Of a stretch of 28,957 nt of DNA, positions 18,640 through 28,957 are shown in pieces. The stretch comes from Polytrichum commune (lineage: Eukaryota > Streptophyta > Polytrichopsida > Polytrichales > Polytrichaceae): positions 1 through 28,957 of the forward strand of contig CATNTY010000059.1 in the NCBI GenBank assembly GCA_950295325.1, given 5' to 3'. The position numbers and the translations under genes were made by a program. Position 1 is the first letter of the stretch. Every line of letters begins with the position of its first letter. Under the pieces are notes generated by a model. It was not told the origin of the DNA, did no database searches, and saw only the letters and a program-made list of their open reading frames with translations.

Positions 18640-19737
18640 ATAGAACTGGGAAAAATATCGGGGCCCTACTATGCGAAGGACTTCTGAGTGTTGGGCGATC
18701 ACGTAATTGTGGTCGTAGATTGTGTCTGCCCAAAGTTACAGAGTGGAATCTGTGCACTATCACGGAGGCATTGCAACCAACTTCATCAATACCTGGCCAT
18801 ATCTTGCATTGCAACTGGCATGGCCTCGATCACTGAATTCTGCCATAGAGAAACCTAATAAAAAATGGAGGTTGATTTGAGACCACTACACACTACAGAC
18901 CATCAATATACGGATCAAGGTTGAATGGAGGCTGGAAATGGGTTTATGATGGAAAAGTGAAAAGAACCTGCTGATCTTGGATAAGCTGATGTGAAATGTG
19001 TATGTAAGAGGCCTGCTACTCCATAATCATGAACCAATGGGAGAGTGATCTCTGATCTGCAAAAGTACACCGCCTGCAAGCTAGAAAAAGTTGAGAAATT
19101 TTGTGAAGAGTCCTAAAAAGGGTGTCACATAGAGAATCAAAAGAGAAGAATCTAACATCCAGCAACACGGAATACTCAAGCATGGAGAAATATACGACAC
19201 AGCGTGTACCCTTAAACCGGCATCAAACACAATACACTATTGCCGTTGTCCAACTTGAACACGGCATAAGCAATGACCACGAATTGGAAGGAAGACAAAT
19301 CCCAGGGAGTGTGTAGTTCCAAGGAGCATACAACTACATGTCACAGGACATGGCCATACGGGATCCACATCGACATTGCTAACTATTGGTGAGCAAAGTA
19401 TCGCTACATAAATCGGATTACTTACAGCCTCTTCTGGTTTGTTTTCAACATTCCTGTGTGCACGTTCAAGACGCTGCAGTGGTGCCAAAGGCAAAATACT
19501 GTTCTAAGCATAGTGTCTTTAATAGAGAATACCAGCACATAAGTTTATCTCTCAACCACGCATCTAAACAATGTCACCCCGGATTAAGAAATAATTGTGG
19601 TCACAAGCATGCCAAAAAATAGTTAGCACCGGACTACTTTTCCATTGCCATCTCACCCGAATACGACCACTTCGACACTACAGCGAGTCGACGGCACAAT
19701 TGCGCAGTGGTTCCCTCATCCAGGAGGGGACCATTGA
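18640..19737. other. Upstream flank of TnpA-like gene, no firm gene
   Basis: No confident coding exon. On the minus strand near 19430-19500 a short open piece (LAPLQRLERAHRNVENKPEEA) ends at a GTAAGTAATCCG donor. This resembles the end of TnpA-like exon 1 (GNMENVP before GTAAGTAATTCTG at 18455). It may be an additional 5' exon or a duplicated exon end. Confidence 0.35.
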
Positions 19738-20355
19738 TATGGTCATTTCAAAATGCACGATGACAGGAAAACTGTTACAGAGGGAACTCTGCGTGATGTA
19801 ATAGCCAATCCCCATATGACATACATTTGAGGATAGAGGAAATAGTCGTAACACACTTTGCCATACACCACTCAAAACATATCTGTCTGGGAGTGATCAA
19901 ACAATGCCCACATACCGGAAACAACAAGAGAATACTCACAGGAGGCAACTTGAGCAAGGAAGATTAATATGGACATATGTATCAAATGCTGCCTAAACAC
20001 TCACCAACAAACTTGCCGCAGACCAAGACTGAAAAATATGACGATATGGTCATTTTGAAGTGAACGATGACAGGAAAACTGTAACAGATGATCTCTCCGT
20101 GGTGTAATAGCCCATCACCATAGTCCACACATTTGATTCTAGGGGAAATAGGCAAACATGCTGGGCCAATACACCACTCAAAACAGATCTGACTAAGAGT
20201 CTTCACAAAATAGCCACATACCGGATACAACAAGACCGTACTCACAGGAGGCAACTTGAGCAGGGTTTAGTTTTAACATGGACATATGTATCAAATGTTG
20301 CCTAAACAATCACCAACAAACTGAAAGCAGACCAAAATTGAAAAAACTGATGACG
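19738..20355. repeat. Two-copy direct tandem duplication, about 308-bp unit
   Basis: Segments 19738-20045 and 20046-20355 match along their length. Examples are acgatgacaggaaaactgt (19757 and 20065), acaccactcaaaaca, cacaggaggcaacttgagca, and atggacatatgtatcaaatg (19969 and 20278). Divergence is considerable, perhaps 20 percent with small indels. Each unit has a minus-strand donor-like GTGAGTA just after CAAGTTGCCTCCT. Confidence 0.8.
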
Positions 20356-23300
20356 GAAAATGGCACAGCCACATCCTGCGTGTTAAAGGTAGCTCAAAAC
20401 AACAACATTGGCGGGGGATCTTGGCAGCATCAACATGTTGGGTTTGCACACCGACCCAACACAGGTCAAACACATCAGGGTGCACAGTGTGGGGTTGTGT
20501 GGCACAGGCAGACAAACTGGTGCACTCTGACGCACAAGTGATAGTCGAGCCCCCAGACAAAGGCGACGGGGCGTGCGAAGGGTTCAACACCAAAAGAAGG
20601 TTGCTTGACTAAGACCCCTGGCGCAAAAAACATGGCGATGCTTTAGGGTCCGCATCCGGCATGCTATAGGCAGGTCAGAGCGACAAAGAACGAAGGGAAA
20701 CTTGCGTGTATGAAAACTGCACATGTTGCACACCTATGCCAGCATGAGATGGAAACCACAGGCTGCGCACAGATAGGTGATTGGATTGGCCAACGGGAGG
20801 CAAGTGCGAAAGTGACCATGGATCACTGCAACACTCCACTCCTTGTACAGTGTAGGGTAGCAAGGCGGAGGCACACAAAGACCGAGAGGCAATGCACGCT
20901 GATGTTGAGGATAGAGTCTGCTCATGTGAGAAAGGCGAGGAGGAGACGATGTAGTGAGTCTGAGAGAAAAGAAAGATTCGCGGAGACGAGGAGACGATGC
21001 ACCTAACAGAGACTCCTAACGAATGCAGGTGATTGACAGGATGTATGCAAGTCGAGGCAGAACCAAACCGACTCAGAGGGACCTCGAGGGAAATTCAATT
21101 GCCAAGCAGCGGGAAATTGAAGCGAAAGAGATCCGTTCCGGGGGAAAGTCGAAATGGGAAGAGTCTGCAACAAAGTGTGCCTGATGAGGGTGGGCCAACT
21201 GCCAGCCTCGAGCGAAGGGGAATCGTGTCGAAGATCTTCAACCATCATCACCCGGGGGCTGGATCAAATCCCCACGTACGCACAGCGGCCTGGCAGCATG
21301 GCCATGGCAATCATGGGGTTAACTCCAGCCCCCACCGATGACGTGGTGGGAGACACGTCATCCTCAACACGTGTGAATAACTTTTCCCATCCACATCGTC
21401 GCCCCCTGATGGACGGTCAAGATTGCCTCGGGCAGCACATTGCCTCGGGCAGGGAGCCATCAACGGCCAAAATTAATCGGGCAGTCTGGTTGTGTATTTT
21501 CGGCGGCGGGCTCTACACAGGTAGGCTCCACCCTGCTTGAACTCCGCCATTCTTGTCATCCCCGTTCGTTCTACCCATCTGCTCTTGCATGTACGCAGCT
21601 TTGTCATGGTTTTTGGAGGTTTCGGCAAGCTCGTATTGCAGTAGACGGCAACTCAGCGATCTTGGTGCTGGATGTGTGTTGCATTCTGCTGGTTTAGGGG
21701 AGGACACATACCCCGCGTAACGCATCGGCGTTCACGACGCGTTGCGCCATTGTAGATCGCATTGTGTGAGGTTCCTTTGTGTCATGCCGCAAAGCGTGAA
21801 TGATACAACCGAGGCTATCTTGGCGAGGACTGCCTTTTGCGGGGTCTGCGACGTTGCAACTTGCCGAGGTTATCTCTTTCTTTTGTGAAGAGTTCATGTG
21901 TCCTTCACCTTGTGTGTGCATATCTGCGACGGTTTGGGCTCCCGGGTCCAGAGCTGTGTTACAAAGCTCTATTGTCCGTCTACATGACGGCATCGTCGCA
22001 CTTTCACCCGAGGAAATTTGCGCCATTGCTGACTAGCTTGGCGTTCTACATGTCAGGTTCTGTGTAGCCGTGATGTGTTGTTTAGATCCATTCACTCTGC
22101 GATTTGTGGTGGATCCGCCCCAATGTTTCTGTGTGTGGGTGATTGTATGACGGCGTGGATCAGCCTTGTTCATGCCATGTCGTAGTTATTGTGTCGAGTA
22201 GATCAAGTCATCGCCGTGTGCCGATCATAAAACTTGCAGTACTATGACTGATCTTGTGCCTCATTGCAGAATGAACGTCTCCGTGATTGGGACTTGAATT
22301 GCACACGCTCTCAGAGGCGGACGAGGGACGCGTGGCTGCTGTCCTCCCTTGTCTCAGAGTAGCTTGAATGTTTGGCGTTGTTATCTATTTTGTGACATTT
22401 TCTTAACTTCTATAACTGGATTTCCGGGCAAACTGTGTAGCAATTATGTCATTATGTCATTATTGGCATCTTGCATCCTTAGCTTGGTCAGCATTCTTCA
22501 GTATGTTTTTATCGTGACGACTGACCCAGTTGTGTGTGGGTATGCACTTGGAGTGTCACACCTATTGGAGGAGATCGCCGTCGCAGCAGAACGTAATTAC
22601 AAGGGCATTCTGTTGTCAGATGCAATCTGACAGCGGAGTCTGCGATCCGAAAGGTAAGTTTCCAAGCCCCATTTTTGGCTAGTGTGCTTTGCCGATACGA
22701 TTCTTAATGTTTTCACCCAAAATATATGAAACCTGCCTCCACCAATGTTGACCACGCAACAATGGCTTGGTTCAGCACTATGGATTGACCCACTGGGTCC
22801 TCTTCAACATTGTCGTGCCTGCGTGTTCCGTTATGCCACACACTGCCTATGCAGTTCGATCTGTAGCCAGACTTGTTTCGGCAATGCAGAGTCGGAGTGT
22901 AACATCAGTTACAGATGGGCAGATTCAGTAATATATAGTTATCATGGTTGTCATGCTGCAAGGATGTAGATGTTTGCGGTTGAGTTGCCTGCCAGAATGG
23001 CTACACCATCTTCAACCTGGAGGATTGTTAGAAGTCTAATGGTTTAAACATACAACGTATTCTTAGTTCACTGTGTAAGAGCGTATGATGTGTGTCAGAA
23101 TGTGTGTCATTCTCAACTCAGCTGAGAAATGTACGAAAAGTTAGAGGGTTCACCCAGTCTGGTGATGATGTTGGGTATGGGAGAACAGGTTGTGTCGAGA
23201 ATGGCAGCCACTGATTGAGCACCATGATCATATAAAGTGCCTTCGTAATGCGCGCAACAACATGAATAGGACTTTGATGGGCTTTCCATCTTACCTCCTG

Positions 23301-23398
23301 AATTATGTCAAGCAATGTCCCCATATTCTGTGAAGATCACCTCACTTTCATGGGAGGTACTGATTCGTATTTGTGTCAAGTAGCAGTATGTAGAAGGC
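20356..23398. other. Intergenic region between divergent CACTA genes; GC-richer core
   Basis: No open frame here shows a recognisable domain. The stretch 20500-21700 is visibly richer in GC and CpG than its flanks and would suit a bidirectional promoter/first-exon region. A short direct repeat (ttgcctcgggcag) lies at 21423 and 21440. A strong donor (GATCCGAAAG followed by GTAAGTTT, 22653) points to an untranslated leader exon of the transposase gene. All of this is inference from composition and splice signals. Confidence 0.4.
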
Positions 23399-23476
23399 AT
23401 GGGGTCTTTATCTGCGGAGGATGCAGGGAACCGGGCTTCACCGGCTGACGATCGAGTCCTCAGGGGAACCGTTGAG
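23399..23476 (+). other. Candidate leader exon with upstream ATG for TNP2 gene
   Basis: An AG acceptor near 23388 is followed by ATG at 23399 and 26 codons (MGSLSAEDAGNRASPADD ...) up to a GTAAGA donor at 23477. A second good donor (GTAAGTATGG, 23514) extends the frame. No join to the 24012 exon that keeps the frame was found, so this is more likely a leader exon with an upstream reading frame than an N-terminal coding exon. Confidence 0.35.
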
Positions 23477-24011
23477 GTAAGATTGCGTGTACCAGAAGAT
23501 CTGCGAGGACCATGTAAGTATGGATGCTTACATGAAACCCCTGTTGCAGGCAGACATTGACAACACTACTTGCCCTAATGATTCTTCGGAGTGTCTGTTG
23601 CTGGCAGTATATCTAAGGTCCATTGCCTGAGTGAATAACTTGTGTATATGGTCAACGACACAGCTAACAAGACAGTAGTGTGGATGCTGGAGTGGTTTAG
23701 CGCCATTTTTACTTGGTGCCCCGGCGTGAGTTGATGTGGATGAAAACCGTGTGTATGACTAGCAATATCGGTGTCCCCTTCAGTGAATGATTTGCACCCT
23801 TTTAAGGTGGTTGATAGCAAATTAGCCAAGGTGCGAGGTGAGTTGCTTCACATTGATCTCATATTGTAATGGTGCAATAAGTCTACAAGACTATGAATGT
23901 TGGACTGCCCAAAGTTATGTGTCGCCTGCCGTAGCTGGGACGTTCTTCTGTTATGCAAGACTGGGTTCATTAAAGAATAACATGGTGCTAAAACATGATG
24001 CAGATTGAGGC

Positions 24012-27000
24012 ATGAGCATGGAGGGTGAACCAGTAGCTCGGCTTCCACTAGACCATCCACTCCGCATCAAGGCAAGGGATTTGAAGTTGCAGCAGCGAGA
24101 CGAGGATCGTGCTGACAGGAATGCATTGTCTAGGTACAGGTGCCCTTGCAATCTTTGTGGGGGGCGGAGACGACCCTACAAGACCAGCACAGTTGCAAGG
24201 CACCTCAGGCATCGGGGCCGACATGGTGCCTTGAGAGGTAGTACACAGGTAATTACGCACATCGACCATAGTTGAGGGAGTGGTCATGAAATACTTAAAC
24301 TTTATTATTGACGTGACCATTTTGTTGTCGATGTGTGTTTTAATATTGGTGTATGTTGACATTTAGGGTGACGACTATGACTCATCTGACGAGGAGTGGG
24401 ATCAGCACATTGGCTCACACGCTCGAGCATTTCTCGGCCTGAATGAGCCAATAGCTGAGATAGCTCTCGACGACGGCGTTGGAATTGGGATGATGGTGAG
24501 GAATGCTTTCACGTTTGCGGACAACATACACATGCGTGCGGCTGTGGCCGCCTGCCCCGAAGCTGCCGTTGCAGAGGGGTCCCCAATGCAGCACCGGCAG
24601 GATGGACTCGGAGATGCGGATATTGTGAGCAACATTAATGTGCGGTCAGAAGGTGAATACATTGCTGAGTTTCAAACAAGGTCCCTGCAGTCCAATTGCA
24701 GTAACGATCACAGCCAATGCCCACGTCAACATGGAACAAGCAATGTCGATGGAGGCTCCAGCGGAGAGGAGGGTTCGGCCAATTTAGGGGCCGAAGATGG
24801 GGACGCGGAGGAGAACTCTAGTGATTCCTCCAGGAGGGAGCCAGGGGATGCATCGGACGACGAACAGAGTGATGAGGAGGACCTGGAAGAGCTGCTGGGT
24901 CAAATTCCCGAGGACCGAATGGGTTCGAATCCCGAATTTGATATTGCCGCAACACTGCCCTTGTATGAGGGCAGCACCTTGTCCATGCTATGCGCAACCT
25001 TGCTCATAGTGAATTGTTGTAAGACACACGGTGTGTCCAACACATTTACGAATGAGCTACTTATGCTCCTGAGTATGAGTATTCTGCCCGCGGGAAATTG
25101 TCTTCCGAAAACGGAGTATGAGGCGAGCAAAATTCTGCGGAGACTTGGGTTGGCATATAACATGATACATGCTTGTCCTAATGGGTGTTGTTTATTTAAT
25201 GGTGATTTAGAGGATGTTGAGAAATGTCCAGTGTGTGAGCATGATAGGTACAGAATGTGCGGGAGGTCAAGGGTACCGACTTTGATATTGCGTCATTTTC
25301 CCCTTATCCCTCAGCTGCAAAGGATGTTTAGCTCTAAGAAGTTGTCAAAGTTAAATGTATGGCACTATTTTAACAAGTCGGTTGATGGAAAGATGAGACA
25401 CACTGCTGATTCTCCACAGTGGAATTTTGTGAACACAGAACTGGAACCTGAAGCGGGCAATGATATGTTCGGTCGAGATCCGCGGGATATCCATCTAGGA
25501 CTTGCCCTGGACGGCATGAACCCATATTCTGAGAAACGCTCAACCCAAAGCTTAACTCCAGTCATTGTGTTCAACTACAACTTGCCTCCGTGGTTGGTAA
25601 CCAAAAAATACTTTGTAATGTTATGTCTTCTGATTCCAACTAAATTAAGTCTAACAGGTTCAAATATTGATGTCTTCGTACAACCTCTGGTAGATGAGTT
25701 GCAACAACTGTGGAGTCGTAGGGGGGTTCTTACATGGGATGCTAGAGCTAATTTGGGAGTGTCCCACTTCAACCTGAGGGCCGTTTTGATGTGGACATTG
25801 CACGATTTTCCGGCCTATGGATTGATTTCTGGACTAACTACAAAAGGGTTCAAAGGTTGTCCTGTATGCGGACCCCACACAGTATCTCGCAGGTCCAAAA
25901 TACTGAGGAAAAATGTGTACTGCAACTGCCATAGAAGATATCTGCAAGGAGACCATTATTTTCGGGGCGCAGCTGCAGCATTTGACGGTGAAGCAAACCA
26001 TGAAACGGCGGCCGAACCACTAACAGGAAACCAAACAATTCGGTATGGCCGTCAATCAGAGGCCTACATTGACGGAGGGGGCACAGAGAAGGACGACGAA
26101 TTTCCTGCCAAGGAGCACGGTGTAAAGAGAGTATCAGCGCTATACCAGTTACCATACTGGAGGGTTAGTATTGCGAAACCTGTTGCTATTTATTCTCCTA
26201 ATTTTCATTGAAAGGAATGACATGGTTGAATATCTCTGGTTGTCAATTCATGTCTACCTTACATGGCCAGGAAGATGATATGATCACCGGGATGTTGTGA
26301 ATATTCCTGGTCCTTGCTGGACACACTGCAATGTTTAACTTCAGAGTCTGTAATGAATTAAGAATAAATGCAATGCAGACAATACCCTGACTCTATCAAA
26401 ATGGACAGTTTGTTGTTGCCAGCCTGCTCATTCATCTACAACTGCAAATGAAATATATGTAATTTGACATATGTATATATGAATATCAGACAATGAAGCA
26501 TTGCCTACTTGCTTGCAGGTTGTTGTGGTCCCAAATGTGCATATATGATGTTGGACACTAGCATGTTGTGGCTTGTTGTTGAAAACACCTAGTGACTTAC
26601 GAGACCATTATGCACATTGCAACATATGCTTACTATTGCAGCTTGTAGCCGCAGAAGCTTCCAATCAGGCACCTCTTGGATGTAATGCACATTGAGCGCA
26701 ACATATGCGACAGCTTAGTGAAGTTACTATTTGGAGCGAAAGACACCGCAGCCTCGCGTCGAGATATGGAGGAGGAGAGAATACGGCAACATTTGTGGGT
26801 TCGTCGAGGGCCGGTGCCTGGTGGAAATTACATCAAGCCTCCTGCACCATACGTGCTGACCAAAGAGGAACAAAAAAATTTTCTAGAGCAATTGGCTGGA
26901 ATATCACTACCGACGGGCTATTGTGGGCCAATGCAGAAGCACATACTCCAGAATAGAATTGGTAACATGAAGTCCCATGACTTCCACATCTTTTTCCAAT

Positions 27001-28753
27001 TTATACTCCCTGTTTGTTTGAGGCATCTTATGGACAGGGGGCCCCGATCGGCCATTATTCGGCTTGCAAGGTTGTTCACAATGATCTGCAAAAAGGTCAT
27101 AGCTGTGACAGAGTTAGAGCGTTTACAACATTATGCAGCCGAAACAATGTGCTTAATGGAGGTATGGTTTCCTCCTTCTTTTTTTGACATTATGGTCCAT
27201 TTGCCAATCCATCTTGTTAGGCAGGTGAAGTTGTGCGGCCCAATTGCCAATGCTTGGTGCTATCCGGTAGAGAGACACTTGAATGTTTTAAAAAAATATA
27301 TCCGGAACCGGGCACACCCCGAGGGTGCCATTGCGAATGCTTACTTGTATGATGAGGCACTCGGATTTTGCACCGAGTACTTGAAGCTCTATCCCTTCAC
27401 ACGACGAAGAATTTGGGATGACGAGGAGGAGTTGGGTGATTGTGGAGAACTGCTAGAAGGAAAAGCCCTAAACCGAGAACTAACCAACGAGGAGCGGAGA
27501 GCAATCCATTCTTGGATTATTAGGAATTCAGAGGCAACTAGGGAGCCTTGGAGGTAAACCATATGCATTATGTCTTGATGAATAATCAAATTCACGCCTA
27601 GTCTGTATGTAGCCATGGCCTTTGCGTTCAGGTGCTGTCACACCCACTAATGTATAGTTATTTTGTATCTGCCAGACAATACCAGGCCCTTAAAGAGCAA
27701 CTGGAGGCAGGAAGGGCAACATTCAGGAGGGATGCTGCATTAAGAGGGCTTAGCCGAAGACAACAACGTGCTTATCCTAATGACCTCTTGAACGACTTGC
27801 CTGACTTTGTGGACTGGTTGCCATCATACACCACGCAGTTGGTCAACACACATGGTTCACGCAATGTTGACATCGATTTGCTCCGACTATCGAGTCTCCC
27901 TTCTCGAGATGCTGAGAGTTATCAGCAAATGTGGGCCTATGGGAACCACTACAGGGTGTACAACGAGGGAGATGAACGAGGGTTCGTGACACAAGATTAT
28001 GGAATCGCCAGCATATTTGGAGCAGAGGAGGGACAAAGCGCAGGTGTGAGTATGGTAGGAGTCTTGAAAGAGATTATTGTTGTTCGATACTCAGCGCAAA
28101 GGAGGGTAGTGTTTCGTGGTTCATGGATTCGCAATGCTCCTGGGGCACAGTCATCCACGAAGGTAGACCAGTATGGCTTCACGATTGTCAGGTTCAATGA
28201 TCGGATTGCCCGTGACATAGAACCGTATGTGTTACCGGCCACAATCCGCCAGGTATCACAATGTAGTGAGTCTGATTGGGGTTCATGTGGGAATGTGGCT
28301 CCTCCCTGTTGAAGTGTGCCCCAATGTATGGTGCATCGGAGGATGTGCATATATTGTGTGAATCCATACAATACCTTTGTTGACTATTTGTGCACATGGC
28401 GCAAGGTGTTCTTCATTGAGGATTGGAGGCATCCTGCGTGGCGCGTGGTGCTCCAGAAGGAGCCGCGATCGCGGAGAGTGGTGGACAACGACGATGAACA
28501 GACATTGGGGATATCGGGGGATCTGATTGGCCTCCAACTACCGTTGGACATGAACGCAGCGCATTTCAGGCCAAACCCTGTGAATGCAGGGGAGGCAGTT
28601 CCAGCCGCGGAGATTGCCAGGCTGAATGCACTAGTGGCTGGTGATCCACATCAAATTCACCAACATGCAGGGGCCAATGGACGAAGGGGAAGGGGAAGGG
28701 GAAGGGGAAGGGGAAGGGGAGGCAACCGGAGGAGGTTGCCAAGAAGGAATTAG
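24012..28753 (+). CDS. TNP2-type CACTA transposase, five exons, apparently intact
   Basis: Exons are 24012-24248, 24367-26163, 26655-27553, 27613-28252 and 28406-28753. All introns are GT-AG (59-491 bp) and the frame is kept throughout, giving 1306 residues. ATG 24012 follows an AG acceptor by a few bases. Exon 1 holds the transposase-associated zinc motif (C44, C46, C49, H64, H67; CPCNLC ... VARHL). An acidic stretch follows (about residues 110-215). The tnp2 core includes CPNGCC, CPVCEHDRY, LGLALDGMNPY (D461), NIDVFVQPLVDELQQLW, LHDFPAYGL (D559), CPVCG (C577/C580) and LLDVMHIERN (D687, H690), the family's DDE/MH landmarks. Exon 3 carries the DUF4218-like part (VCLRHLMDRG, CYPVERHLNVLKKYIRN). 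Exons 4-5 carry the DUF4216-like part (GVLKEIIVVRYSAQRRVVF, WRVVLQKEPR). The tail is Gly-Arg-rich. No stop or frameshift was found, so it may be functional. Confidence 0.9.
26164..26654 (+). other. Intron 2 of TNP2 gene
   Basis: It begins GTTAGT after YQLPYWR and ends TAGCCGCAG before KLPIRHLLDVMH. The flanking peptides join into the conserved LPYW-R/K-x-LxxxHxLDVMHIE block of tnp2 proteins, which fixes both splice sites. The interior is AT-rich with no coding signal. Confidence 0.8.
28684..28719 (+). repeat. (AAGGGG)6 microsatellite coding a Gly-Arg tail
   Basis: Six consecutive AAGGGG units lie in the last transposase exon and encode alternating Gly-Arg near the C-terminus. The unit is six bases, so length changes would keep the frame. 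RG-rich tails often bind nucleic acid, but no role is known here. Confidence 0.85.
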
Positions 28754-28957
28754 ATAGGACCTTGGAATTCGGACATGGCAGTCATGTGCTTTGCAACACC
28801 TCGAATGGCGCTGACGGCATTTTTCCGGTAGACACCAGTATTTCTGATTGCATAAATGCAACTCAAACATGATATTTTGATGTTTCCTGTTAATGCAATG
28901 CATCGAACTTACCCCTTGTGCACATCGTCTCTACAGACACAGCAATGGTTTGTCATC
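28754..28957. other. 3' flank of transposase gene inside CACTA element
   Basis: About 200 bp of unique AT-rich sequence follows the TAG stop. No clear polyadenylation signal, terminal repeat or further gene is visible before the window ends. Confidence 0.5.

Larger units (their letters stand above)
11944..28957 (+). mobile_element. CACTA (En/Spm) transposon, right end outside window
   Basis: The left end is CACTAGTAGAAAA, typical of CACTA terminal inverted repeats, placed exactly where the minisatellite stops matching its unit. Inside are a transposase_24/TnpA-like gene on the minus strand and a TNP2-type transposase on the plus strand, the two genes expected of an autonomous CACTA element. 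The preceding CTA (11941-11943) is the candidate 3-bp target duplication. The reverse complement of the terminus was not found by eye anywhere to 28957, so the element exceeds 17 kb. Confidence 0.85.

Noticed and set aside
20710-21006. 98-residue plus-strand frame in the GC-rich intergenic part
   Set aside because: Arg-rich low-complexity translation without domain, start context or splice support. The minus strand is equally open over parts of it.
22668-22690. Possible internal CACTA right terminus (ttttggctagtg)
   Set aside because: It matches the reverse-complement terminus at too few positions and lies between the two genes of the element, so it is chance similarity.

Overview
The window is nuclear DNA from a land plant. 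It holds spliceosomal introns, a Ty3/gypsy retrotransposon primed by initiator-Met tRNA, and a large CACTA (En/Spm) transposon. The species cannot be named from the sequence. There are no tRNA, rRNA or bacterial-type genes, and most of the window is transposon sequence nested in or next to one multi-exon gene.

Positions 1-8280 (minus strand) hold a decayed, non-autonomous Ty3/gypsy element arranged LTR - internal - LTR - internal. One complete LTR lies at 7307-8280 and a second at 2977-3949. Each is followed on the minus strand by a primer binding site and by matching gag, protease, RT-thumb, RNase H and (right copy only in view) integrase remnants. Both copies lack the RT finger/palm region and the protease Ser-Gly of the active-site loop. 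They differ in copy number of two internal tandem repeats (about 230 bp and 56 bp). The LTR is unusual: about 18 short inverted repeats cover most of it, two stems show paired base changes between the two LTRs, and it carries a heat-shock-element-like motif and a perfect 24-bp palindrome.

Positions 8281-11002 (minus) hold seven exons of a gene whose six introns are GT-AG and phase-consistent. It encodes a protein with a ParB/sulfiredoxin-like GNHRL motif. The retrotransposon LTR interrupts the last visible exon and supplies the stop codon. Just upstream, at 11025-11943, lies a 12-copy minisatellite of about 75 bp.

From 11944 to the window end the sequence is a CACTA element whose terminal CACTAGTAGAAAA starts inside a minisatellite unit. 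It carries two divergent genes. A six-exon TnpA-like (plant transposase_24 type) gene lies on the minus strand (14535-18626). An apparently intact five-exon TNP2-type transposase of about 1306 residues lies on the plus strand (24012-28753). The roughly 5.4 kb between them contains a 308-bp tandem duplication, a GC-richer stretch and probable leader exons. The right end of the element lies outside the window, so it is more than 17 kb long.

The inferred order of events is: a host (or older element) gene with an upstream minisatellite, a gypsy insertion into its coding exon, and a CACTA insertion into the minisatellite. The relative order of the two insertions cannot be told from this window.
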